Shown in pieces: positions 20,401 through 29,830 of a stretch of DNA of 64,000 nucleotides. Position 1 is the first letter of the stretch. The number at the start of each line of letters is the position of its first letter. This DNA is from Motacilla alba alba. Its lineage: Eukaryota > Chordata > Aves > Passeriformes > Motacillidae. The notes below the pieces were generated by a model. It saw only the letters and a program-made list of their open reading frames with translations. It made no database searches and was not told the origin of the DNA. The DNA lies in contig NC_052026.1 in NCBI RefSeq assembly GCF_015832195.1, positions 19,687,013 to 19,751,012 of the forward strand, given 5' to 3'. A program made the position numbers and the translations under genes.

Positions 20401-23400
20401 CAGCTGAGCCGCAGCCAAATCCCATCTGTGGGACGCGTTAGCGCCCCAGCCCGAGCTGCAGTTGCGGTGAGCAGGGCCAGACCCTCCCTCCCCTTCCCTT
20501 CCCTGGCCGGGGGGGGAACAATCCCACAAAAACAGCAAGTCCCCGGTCTGGGAAGCACGCCGAGCCCGGCTGGTTGCAGTTAGGATAATGAGAAACATCT
20601 GGGCCGGGCGGTGGGAACAGCTGGGAGCGGGGTGCCAGGGCGGCCGGCGCGGCCGCTGCGCTCTTGGCACCGGGACAGCGGGGATGGATCCCAGCCTGCC
20701 TGGAGCCACAGGGCCACCAGTGCCTGCCGGGCCTGCCAGTTCACCTTTCCCTGCTCCCACGCAGCCCAAAATCCTGCAAACCGACAGGAGGGGAGGGGGC
20801 TCTGCTGTCCCCCTCCAGCTCAGCCTGGAGCAAACCACTCCGGCAGATTCCTGTGATGAGCACGGAGCTCCACTCGTGGACCCCTGCTCTGGGGGGCTGC
20901 CACGCAGAGGTGGAAAAGGGGCTATTTTTGCACTTTTTAATTATTCCTTTGCTAACGATGGACAGGGGACACTGGGCTCAAAAGTCTGCTGGCAGTTCTG
21001 GTGCTGCCAGGCGTGCCAGCACCGGGCAAATTCCCCTGGAGAGGGGTGACACCGCAGAGTCAGCGCAAAATTAAAAGGCAAATTTAAAAAAAAAGGGGGA
21101 ATTTTTAATGAATTGCAAATGGCAACCAGCTGGGCTGAGCCCTCGCTTTATTGCAACCAGCCCCGGCCCTGCGTGACTCCACACGTGTGGGGGCACACGT
21201 GTGCCTGGGGGGACACGGGCAGACCCACGGGCAGCTGCCATCCCCAAAGGCACCCCCAAATCCCCTGTGCTGAAATGCTGCCATGAATCCCACCCTGCCC
21301 AGGCTGGAGACCCACCTTGAGGAAGGGGATGACGAAGGGTCGCAGCGGGAAGTTGGTGGCCTCTTGGAGCTTGGCGTGAAACTCCTCAATGGTGAGGGTG
21401 GAGTTCTGTGGGGACAGCCTGGGCTCAGCACCCCTGGCACAGCCCCCCACACCCCTGGGGGACACTTGGCTGTTCCTCCCCCATTCCTGCTCCTCTGCCA
21501 GGCTCACAGTGAAGCCACACTTTAGGGAAAACCACGCTCAAGGCTTCACTGGCAATGCCAGCAGCCAGGACCAACCCTGCCCTGGCTCTGCAGATCCCGG
21601 GAGACGCTGGGAAAACAACCCCCTTTCCTCCAGGATTTAGCTCAACCTAGGCCGCTCTTTCCCTTTTAGCAGCATCTCCATCCCCAAAAAAAAAACCCCA
21701 GGATCCTCAGATGTGGGGTCCCCGTGGGCGAGCCCCCGGACGTACCACGAGCCCCAGCACGAGGGTGCGCACCCGCTCCCCGATCTCGGGGGAGATGTCG
21801 TTCCCAAACTGCTGCAGGGTGGTGAGGAAGCGCTTGAGCTTGGAGAGCTGGCGGGCGCCACAGGCTGGAGGGAGCTGGTGGGTGGACAGGGAGGCGCTGG
21901 AGGAGGTGGCCGGCCCGTTGCTGAACCCGTTGGGGGTGGACGGAGCCCCATTGATGGCGGTTGGCGAGTGGCTGCTCCCGTTCATCACTGGGGACACAGG
22001 GAATGGGAGGTCAGAGCGGGTGGCTGTGCCGTGGCACCGTGGGGACGAGGCTGGGATGGTGGGACCAGAGCATCCTGCTGGGCAGCGTGGGGCTGGCACC
22101 GCCTGGAAGGCTTCAGGATGCTGGTGAATCCCTGGGGCTGCACCCTGGACTGGTTCTAATGCTGTGGGGGCTGTGGGGAAGGAGGGGATGCAGAGCATCC
22201 CCCAGCACGGCGAGGGCCTGATCCAGCTCCTCTGCAGCCAAGGGCAGGGGCTCCATCCTGCCCCTGGGGAGCTGCTCAGCCCCCCCAGAGAGAGCCCACG
22301 AGCCATTTCCCGTGGAGCCCAGCCTGGCTTGCTGAACACTGCCATCTCTGTCCCCACCGCCCGCTCGGCGAGGACAGGAACTGCCTGAACACCGCACGCC
22401 AGCAGACCAGGGGGGATATTTTGGGGTACCAACCATCAGAGTGGCAGAGCCCGCTCTCCTGCACCCGCCCCACGTGAGCACAGGGACCTTTTCCCAGCCA
22501 GCACAGGTGACAACACATGTCACCCCCGTCCCTGCGGCGTGGATGACAACACACGTCACCCATGTCCCGACGGTGCAGGTGACATGTGTCACACAGGTCC
22601 CAACGTCGTGGGTGGCAACATGCACCACCCATGTCCCGACAGCACGGGTGACAACACATGTCACCTATGTCCCAGCCAGCACGGGTGACAACATGTGTCA
22701 CCTACATCCCAGCCAGCATGGGTGACAACATGCAATCACCCATGTCCCAATGGCGCGAGTGACAACACGCGTCACTCGAGTCCCAGCCAGCACGGGTGAC
22801 AACACGTGTCACCCACGTCCCGATGGCAGGGGTGACAACATGCATCACCCATGCCCTGGCCAGCACGGGCAACAAGATGTGTCACCAATGTCCTGACGGC
22901 AGGGGTGACAAGATGTGTCACCCATGTCCCAATGGCAGGGGTGACAAGATGTGTCACCCACGTCCCGACGGCGTGTCACCCACGTCCCCCAGCACGCACG
23001 CCCCTGTCCCCGCTGGGACCACACTGACCTGGGGGTGCCGCGCTGCCCTGCCAGCCCTGCCTGCTCTGGGGGTCCCGCTCCGGGGGTCCCGCTCTGGGGG
23101 TCCCGCTCCGGGGGTCCCGCTCACTCTCAGCCGGGCAGCGCCCGCCGCCCGCTGAAGAGGTGCCAAAAATAACCCGGCGGCCACAAGTGCTTTTATTCCC
23201 GCGACAGGTGCGCTCCTAAGTTGGTCACCACACGTGTCCCCGGGCCGGGATGGCGCTGGGGTCCCCGTCCCCGTGACCCGGCGGGGCAGGGCGAGGGGCT
23301 GGCGACGGGGAGCACCCCCGGGGCTGCGGCTGCGCTCGGGTCTCTCATGAGAGCGGGTGTTTCATTTTACTTACAAAGACAGACCATCGACCATTTCAAG

Positions 23401-25012
23401 CAACCATGAAAACGGCCGCGAGGCAGAAACGTCGGAGGGCCAGCGTCTCGATCTGCAAGCAAAATAAAACACGCTATGATGAGAGAGCAGAGGGGGCAGC
23501 TCTCGGCCCGGGGCCCTGCACGGGATGCTCCTCACCACGGGCACGTGGGCCGGGGGAAAAGCCGCCAGACCCACCAGGGAGCCGGGTCCCTGCGTCCCCC
23601 TGCAGCCACAGGGAGGGTTCAGGGCTGCCTGATAAAGTCCTGACAGTTTTGGGACCAAATGAGGTCCCCCGAGGCCAAGAACAACCAAAAACGCCGTGGT
23701 GTCCATGCCAAGCTGCTCCATGCCCCCAGCCTTGTGCCTCAAACCCTGCTCCACGCTGAGCTGGGAGGGAGAGTCCGTCTGCACCCCTGGCCCTGCATCC
23801 CGAATCCTGCTCCGTGCTGAGCCGTGGCAGAGGGGCTGCTTGCACCCCCAGCCCCTCTCTGAACCCCTCTCTGTGCTGAGCCGTGGTGCAGAGGCCACTT
23901 GCACCCCTGGTCCTTCCTCCCAGACCCAGCCACACCTGGGCTGCCACATCAGCACAGGGCTGGGACTGACACCCAAACGGACCAAGCACGGCCGAGCACG
24001 AGCTGATTTCTAGAGAGTCAGTCCAGAAGCGCTGCTGGGGGGCTGCAGGTGTCAGGGGACAGATCTTGGGGGTTGTTGTGGGGTTTTTTCTTCCCCACTG
24101 GGGTTTTTCTGAGCAAGAAACAGCTACGAGCAAAACCTTGCGCACGTGCGTGCCCGGGAAGAGTCTCAGCAGAACTGGAGCAGCTGCTGGCAGTGGCTGC
24201 TGCCACTCCCGCGAGGGGCCAGCCTTGTCCCCTGCCTGTCTGGATCCTGCACTGCATGTGCCTTGTCCATCCATCTGCCGGGACAGTGACACCAGCATGG
24301 TGACAGATCCCTGGTGCAAGCCCTGAGGGTGTGCAATGAGCCCAGGTGCCTCTGGTGCCACCACCACGCTGGGTGGCTGTCCCCAGCCCAACTACAGAGA
24401 CTGAAACTCCCACCTGGCGTCCCCTGATGCCACCACGCCATAGCCTGGGCAGGACAAGGAGGTCCCAGCCACTGTGGCTGGCCGTGACGCTGCCCTGCCA
24501 CCACTGGCTGCCACACGCAGAGCGGCAGATGCGTCCCCACATGCACGGGACCCACCACAGGGCCATCTCTGACCCACAGGAGCTCCCCCAACCTCCACCA
24601 CCCTCCAACCACGCGCTGCCAGCACTCGGTGACCTGCTGGCAGGATGTCCCCGTCCCCAGGGACCTCACAGGGCTCTCTGACCACGGGCAGCACCGCCAC
24701 AGGAGCACGCTCCAGCCGTGGCTTGGCAACGTGCGCGCGAGGAGCGTCTCCAGCCTGAGGACGGGCGACGTCACCCGCGTCACCGCCGGCGCCGCGCTGG
24801 CTCCGAGCTCGCTGCCGGCGCCGCGTGCCGCGCTCGAGGCGGAGCTGGGGGCACGGCTGGGCGGCCCAGGCTGGCAGCCCGTGCCCGGGGTACTCACTGG
24901 TGCTGGGCGTGAAGGAGGGGTGGCGCGTGGCTCCCTGCGCGGCGGGCGGCGGGGGCATGGCGGGCGGCGTGGAGCGGGCCTGCGTCTTGACGTCGGCCGG
25001 CGAGTCGGGCAT
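17224..25012 (-). CDS. CBFA2T3: CBFA2T3 (MTG16/ETO2), RUNX1T1-family transcriptional corepressor
   Basis: Nuclear scaffold that brings NCoR/SMRT-HDAC complexes to DNA-binding factors in blood progenitors. Coding exons (minus): 25012-24898, 21987-21746, 21405-21316, 19907-19726, 19619-19363, 19258-19173, 18940-18742, 18596-18528, 18352-18162 and 17499-17224, totalling 1707 nt or 568 residues; an optional 78-bp exon (23452-23375) gives 594. All junctions are GT-AG and phase-consistent. The start [11 protein letters not shown] has a strong Kozak context (GCCGCCGCCATGC). The domain order is TAFH/NHR1 (about 84-175), the NHR2 oligomerisation helix (about 302-366), NHR3 (414-477) and a C-terminal MYND zinc finger (from 478). 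The length matches the shorter human isoform as recalled. RUNX1T1 and CBFA2T2 are excluded by synteny with PABPN1L, TRAPPC2L and GALNS. Confidence 0.96.
17581..17880. repeat. 20-bp minisatellite in the last CBFA2T3 intron
   Basis: Around 15 units of agtgtgcacatccatcccag with substitutions; exact 20-bp spacing is visible at 17591, 17611 and 17651. It starts about 80 bp upstream of the MYND exon. No coding exon in the intron. Confidence 0.88.
18162..18352 (-). CDS. CBFA2T3: CBFA2T3 exon: NHR3 helix
   Basis: Encodes [20 protein letters not shown] then [20 protein letters not shown] up to INQQEDSSE, a charged coiled-coil. 191 bp, acceptor CTTCCAG, donor GTGGGG (weaker than consensus). Confidence 0.95.
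18528..18596 (-). CDS. CBFA2T3: CBFA2T3 exon: linker before NHR3
   Basis: 69 bp encoding [20 protein letters not shown] and KAG. Acceptor TTGGCAG, donor GTGAGT. Matches the [19 protein letters not shown] region of the human protein as recalled. Confidence 0.93.
18742..18940 (-). CDS. CBFA2T3: CBFA2T3 exon: NHR2 core and following linker
   Basis: 199 bp. [20 protein letters not shown] followed by [20 protein letters not shown] is the amphipathic helix that tetramerises ETO proteins. A Ser/Ala linker ends APQL, with donor GTACTG. Confidence 0.95.
19173..19258 (-). CDS. CBFA2T3: CBFA2T3 exon: N-terminal part of NHR2
   Basis: 86 bp encoding [20 protein letters not shown] then EEWKHLNN. Donor GTACGT. 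Confidence 0.95.
19363..19619 (-). CDS. CBFA2T3: CBFA2T3 exon: Pro/His-rich linker
   Basis: 257 bp encoding [32 protein letters not shown], repeated HPPNG/HPPAG turns and [20 protein letters not shown]. The linker lies between TAFH and NHR2. Confidence 0.94.
19726..19907 (-). CDS. CBFA2T3: CBFA2T3 exon: end of TAFH and adjacent helix
   Basis: 182 bp encoding [20 protein letters not shown] then [20 protein letters not shown], ending GKRRTPD. The donor GTGCCA is weak, but the phase joins exactly to the next exon. Confidence 0.95.
19908..21315 (-). other. CBFA2T3 intron between TAFH exons
   Basis: About 1.4 kb with no additional exon, recognisable repeat array or opposite-strand gene. Confidence 0.7.
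21316..21405 (-). CDS. CBFA2T3: CBFA2T3 exon: middle of TAFH domain
   Basis: 90 bp, 30 codons: [20 protein letters not shown] then [10 protein letters not shown]. Donor GTGGGT. Confidence 0.96.
21746..21987 (-). CDS. CBFA2T3: CBFA2T3 exon: start of TAFH domain
   Basis: 242 bp. [20 protein letters not shown], then [20 protein letters not shown] and [20 protein letters not shown]. The TAFH/NHR1 domain binds activation domains such as those of E proteins. The first two bases complete a codon split with the previous exon. Confidence 0.96.
22480..22990. repeat. Hairpin-forming minisatellite in CBFA2T3 intron
   Basis: About 13 units of roughly 38 bp, each with a GTGACA-N5-TGTCAC stem (for example gtgacaacatgtgtcaccc) and a spacer such as gtcccgacggc or gtcccagccagc. 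It lies between the TAFH exon and the cassette exon. Confidence 0.85.
23080..23125. repeat. Short GGGGGTCCCGCTC repeat
   Basis: Four near-identical copies of ggggtcccgctccg in 46 bp. Confidence 0.8.
23375..23452 (-). CDS. CBFA2T3: CBFA2T3 alternative in-frame cassette exon
   Basis: 78 bp between TTTTGCTTGCAG and GTAAGT. Spliced between exons 25012-24898 and 21987-21746, it keeps frame and encodes [20 protein letters not shown] and WSMVCLL. This matches the [16 protein letters not shown] insert of the long human isoform as recalled. Skipping joins ACC-A to TG-ATG with no frame change, as in RUNX1T1. The surrounding intron is not conserved in this way. Confidence 0.9.
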
Positions 25013-25038
25013 GGCGGCGGCCGCGGGCTCCGCGTTAT
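24898..25038 (-). CDS. CBFA2T3: CBFA2T3 exon with the start codon
   Basis: 141 bp, acceptor TCCCGCAG. The ATG at 25012 begins [20 protein letters not shown], followed by a Pro-rich stretch ending FTPST. The 26 bases before it (AT then codons for NAEPAAAA) are open in frame with the upstream exon, so an N-terminal extension from another first exon is possible. Donor GTGAGT. Confidence 0.93.
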
Positions 25039-26589
25039 CTGCGGGAAGAGGGCACGGCGTGGTGAGCGGGGTGGGGCAGGCAGGGCCGGGGTTGCCTGGC
25101 AAACAGGGCTCAGGGGACACCTGGGGACCGCGGGCTGGCCTGGGCATCGCCGGTGCCGCTGTAGGACTCGGGTAACAGGGACAGTGCCCGGCGTGCTGCG
25201 TGCCACAGGAGGGTGGGGAGGGTGATGGAGCTGCTGCTCATCTTCACAGAGGTGGGGACAGTGCCCCGCGTGGGGACACGGAGTGCTGGCAGCGCTCTGC
25301 CCCTGCGGTGCCAGCCCTGCCCCAGCCTGTGTCGCATCACTGCTGTCACAGTGCAGCGCCCTCCTGACACATCCTGGGAAGTCCTGCTGCCTGCTGAGCC
25401 CTCACCATCGCTGGCAGCATCACCCAGGGCTGGCACTGCCCCCGGCAGAGATTGTGGGGTCATTACAGCCAGTGTTTAGTGGCAGCGACAACAGCAGAAC
25501 CCACCCATCCACCAGTGACTGTCCTGCCCAGACCTGAGTGGCCCTGCAAGGGCAAATCCTGCAACCCAGGGATGGTGGAGCTCCAGGGGATGATGGAGCT
25601 CCAGATCCTGCAACCCAGGGACCGTGGAGCTCCAGATCCTGCAATCCAGCAATCATGGAGCTCCAGCCATCACCATCACCCCAGTGGGCATCGCCAGCTC
25701 CCTCCCAGCCCCAAATAACTCCCAGCAGTGCATTCCTGCACCATCCCCTGCAGACACGGCCCTGGGCCAGGGTCTGGGCCCAGTGGCTGCCCCGCTGGCC
25801 CTGACAGGTGGCCCTAAGTGCTGGCAGCTGTGGGGATCTGTCACTGTGCCTGCGCCACCGCCGGCTCCGGCCAAAGATGGAAGCGACCACCACGGCCACG
25901 GGATACCCCTGTGCCCGGCCCCTGGCCTGGCTGATAACCACTGACCCCATCCTCATCCTCAATCCCGGGCAACTGCAGGGACATTAGTTGAACCCAGCCA
26001 CAGCACACTGGCAGGGCCAAGTAAAAACAGGGCCTGATCCCCACCGAGATGCCATCGGGGCTGTGCCGCAGGTGGTGGCACACAGAGCACCAGGAGATGG
26101 TGGCAGGGGCCAAAATCTCAGCTGGTCACCCACAGGATCCTTCTGGAAGGCTCCAGCACCGTGGCTATCCCTCTCTGTCCACAGCACACTGGAATGCTGC
26201 AGACACCTGGACGTGCATGCTGCAGCTCCCCGTTCCTGGCTCCCTTCTCCCTGCCCAGCCACAGGAGAAACCCCAACACCGTGCAGCTTCCTTCCCCCAA
26301 AACCTCAGCTTCCTCACAGGGCTTGCCAGAAGAAATGGTTTGTTTTGAAAAACTTTTATTTTCCTTTTTGTGGAAGTGTCCATCTCTGGGCAAAACTTCT
26401 CCAGCCTTCCAGGCTTCCCCGTCACTCAGGAGAGCAGGATCCAGCTCTGACAGCAGAGGAGGAGCCCTGGGCGTGCTCAGAGTGTGACCCTGTGAGGGGC
26501 CACAGCTGCAGCATCTGGATCCCACATGATCCTTGCCTGCATCCCTGGCACCATCCCTGTCCTTGTCACACCCCTGGCAGCATCCTGCC

Positions 26590-27080
26590 CTGCATCCCTG
26601 GAATGGCCCCAGCCTGCATCCCTGGAATGGTCCCTGCCTGCATCCCTGGAATGGTCCCTGCCTGCATCCCTGGAATGGTCCCTATCCTGCATCCCTGGAA
26701 TGGCCCCATCCTGCATCCCTGGAAGAGTCCCTGCCTGCATCCCTGGAATGGCCCCGGCCTGCATCCCTGGCAGAGTCCCTGCCTGCATCCCTGGAATGGC
26801 CCCGGCCTGCATCCCTGGAAGTGTCCCTGCCTGCATCCCTGGAATGGCCCCATCCTGCATCCCTGGAAGTGTCCCTGCCTGCATCCCTGGGAGTGTCCCT
26901 GCCTGCATCCCTGGAATGGCCCCATCCTGCATCCCTGGAATGGCCCCTGCCTGCATCCCTGGAATGATCCCTGCCTGCATCCCTGGAATGGCCCCTGCCT
27001 GCATCCCTGGAATGGTCCTGCCCTGCATCCCTGGAATGGTCCCATCCTGCATCCCTGGAAGGGTCCCCTGCCTGCATCCC
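26590..27080. repeat. 24-bp minisatellite in CBFA2T3 intron 1
   Basis: About 20 copies of tgcatccctggaatggtccc plus four bases, exactly 24 bp apart (26591, 26615, ...). Because 24 is a multiple of three it is open in several frames on both strands, which produces long false reading frames. Confidence 0.9.
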
Positions 27081-28451
27081 CATCCCAGCCCCGGTCCCCT
27101 CACTGCCCTGATTCTGTGCACATTCCCACGCCAGGGAGAAAACATGGATACATTCACCCTGGCACTGACATGGCTTTTCCACAGCTTCCCATCAGCAGGA
27201 AAGTTTCCATCAAGCTGAGCAAGCACTCAGGGAAATGGGGCCTGGTTCTAGTTTTTCTTGTGTTTTCTTTTTTGCCTTTAAGTTTTAAATTTTCCCCGAG
27301 GTGTTCGCAACACAAACACGGGCAGGCAGGCACAGGAATGGTCCCGAATCCTATGGGAGACAGAGCTTGGAATGCCCAGAGGACCCAACCGCAGCTGTGC
27401 CACCACCCCGGGTCCTCTGCAGGATGGGATGAGCTCCAGGGGAGCAAAGGAGGCTTTGGGGAGCAAAGTGCAGCCTCCCCTCAGCACCTTCAACCAGCAC
27501 AGCTCCAGCTCCCACTCCCCTGGAATGATTTTTCCCTCTGTTTTTTTCTCTCTTTGGGGTAATTCGTCCCAGCCGCTCGGGGCCGTGTCTGTTTTCCTCC
27601 ATCTGGTTTCCATTAGGTCTGTGCAGCCCAGATGAATAAGTAATAATATAAAAATAAAAGGATTAGTATTTTCTCCTGGGCTGGCGGGAGCGGCCGCTCC
27701 CCACCCTGCCCCCCGGGGCCGGCGGATGCCGGACCCCCGCGCACCCCTGCGCGACCCCGAGCCCCCCATTTGTCACACCGCGGGGTTCGACCCCCGGGGC
27801 AGGGTCCCTGCCGGGTGACGCTGTCACACGGCCAAGCATTCCGGCGGGCACACGGCATCCCGCAGCCTGGAGCCGGAGGGGCAGGAGCAGCGCCGCAGGG
27901 ATGGGGCTGGCAGCCATCCCAGCCCGGCCTGGGCCGTTCCCACAGCCCCAGGGAGCCCATCCAGCCACCGCGAGCCCGGGGCTCTGCCCCTTCCCCGGGC
28001 AGCGAGGGGATGTGCCAGCTCCGGGATGGGTGCGGAGCGCCCGGGCCGGCTGCTCTGCTCTCCCCAGGGATGGGGGCGAAGCAGGCTCGGAGCTGCCCTG
28101 GATGTGGCCGCTGGGAAGCTCCGGCTCCCTGCAGGCAAAGCTGCCCGGGTGAAGAAGGGGTTAAAGGGAATTCAGCGCCCAGCATCCTTCATGCTCTCCA
28201 AATGGCCACAAATGAAATCCAGATGCTGGAGGCGACGTCTCCCCAAGCCAGGCTGCCTCCGAAACAAAGGCAGGGAAGCATTCCTGCTCCTCAGCTGCCG
28301 CAGCCGGCGGGGCCAAGAACAACTCCCCGATAAGATGGCAGGGCCGGAGCTGTCCCAGCTGGAGCAGGTTTGGAAGCGTGCAGTGCCTGAGGCCGGGCAG
28401 CAGCGCCAGCCCCTACACCAGCCCGTCAGAGCTGGTGGGACCTCAGGGCAC

Positions 28452-28665
28452 CATCAGCTCCCTCCTCCCCTGCACCCATCCTGACCCTTCTCTGGGATCA
28501 GCTCCCTCCTCCCCTGCACCCATCCTGACCCTTCTTTGGGATCAGCTCCCTCCTCCCCTGCACCCATCCTGACCCTTCTTTGGGATCAGCTCCCTCCTCC
28601 CCTGCACCCATCCTGACCATTCTCTGGGATCAGCTCCCTCCTCCCCTGCACCCCTCCTGATGCCC
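28452..28665. repeat. 44-bp tandem repeat
   Basis: Five copies of atcagctccctcctcccctg followed by cacccatcctgacccttct, at 28452, 28497, 28541, 28585 and 28629. Confidence 0.88.
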
Positions 28666-28854
28666 TCCCTGGGGCCGCGGTGACAAAGATGACAAAGGTA
28701 GATTGGAGCACAGGAGTAGACAGGCAGATTGGAGCACATCCCCAGTTGCACCTGGAGCAGGACAAGGCAGGAGTGCAGCTGTGGGATGCTGACAGAAGGT
28801 GAGGTGGGTTTAGATGGGATATGGGAAGGAATTCCTGGCTGTGAGGGTGGGCAG

Positions 28855-29020
28855 GCCCTGGCACAGGTGCCCAGAGCAGCTGGGGCTGCCCCTGCATCCC
28901 TGGCAGTGCCCAAGGCCAGGCTGGACAGGGCTGGGAGCAGCCTGGGCTGGTGGAAGGTGTCCCTGCCATGGCAGGGCAATGAGGTGAGCTTTAAGGCCCC
29001 TCTCAATCCAAACCATTCCA
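28855..29020 (+). mobile_element. CR1 LINE 3'-end fragment (sense)
   Basis: Sense-strand CR1 signature: caggtgcccagagcagctgg, caaggccaggctggacaggg, and a 3' end in caatccaaaccattcc. The terminal short repeat is degraded. Confidence 0.75.
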
Positions 29021-29689
29021 CGGTGATGCTGGAGGGATGCTGCCCACACTGGGGTGTCCCAGGCGCTCATTTTGGGGAGCCAGCCCAGCAATCCACACCC
29101 AGCACTCCCCAGCGCAAATGAAGCTCTTCAAAAGTAAATCCAATTCATCAAACTCTGCCCAATCTGTAAAGGAACCCGGATCCACCAGCTCCAGTCCTGG
29201 GGAGCCCCTGCGGGTCATCCATCCCCACGGGCATCCTGAGGCAGCTCCTGTGCCCCTGGCCCAGCTGGGACAGCTCCCAGCAGCTCAATTCCAGGGTAAA
29301 GCAGATTTCCCCAGCTCAGGTGCATCCCAGGTGGCTTTGCTTTCCGAGCACCCACATCCTGGCAGATGCTCCAGGGGCAGCTCCAGGCCACCAGCTCCCA
29401 GCAGGTCCCCAGCCCCGCGGTGTGGCAGTGACAGCACAGCTCCACACGGCGCAGCAGCCCCCGCAGCCAGGCTCTCCACACACCCCAAGCCCCAAAATCC
29501 CAGTTTTCCACCCCAAACCATCCACCCAGGGGCCCAAAGCAGCTGGCTCAGTGCCACCAAGGCAGTGCCAGCAGCTCCCGCTCGCCCCGAGCTGGCATGG
29601 CCGGGGGTGGGGGATGGGTTTGATTTTTTTTCCCTCGAAACAACAACAAAAAAGACAAAAAAAAAAGAAAAAAAGGCGCCCTCTCTGTT

Positions 29690-29830
29690 TTACAAGCCTT
29701 CATTTGCTATTGTTTATGTAAACAGGTAAATTGTTTCGTATCTCAATTAAAAACATCTGCCACATAAATGAATACCAATTAACTCATCCTGTTTTTAATT
29801 ACTCTGTTAATTACACACAGGCAGCAAAAA
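29690..29830. promoter_or_regulatory. AT-rich island in CBFA2T3 intron 1, candidate enhancer
   Basis: An AT-rich block in a GC-rich intron. It has a forkhead-type inverted pair TGTTTATGTAAACA (29711-29724) and several TTAATTA/TAATTAC homeodomain-type sites (29780-29815). Function is inferred from composition and motifs only. Confidence 0.4.

Noticed and set aside
25988..27562. 524-codon open frame on the plus strand and matching long frames on the minus strand
   Set aside because: Produced by the 24-bp minisatellite (a multiple of three, so stop-free in several frames). No family similarity, lies in CBFA2T3 intron 1.
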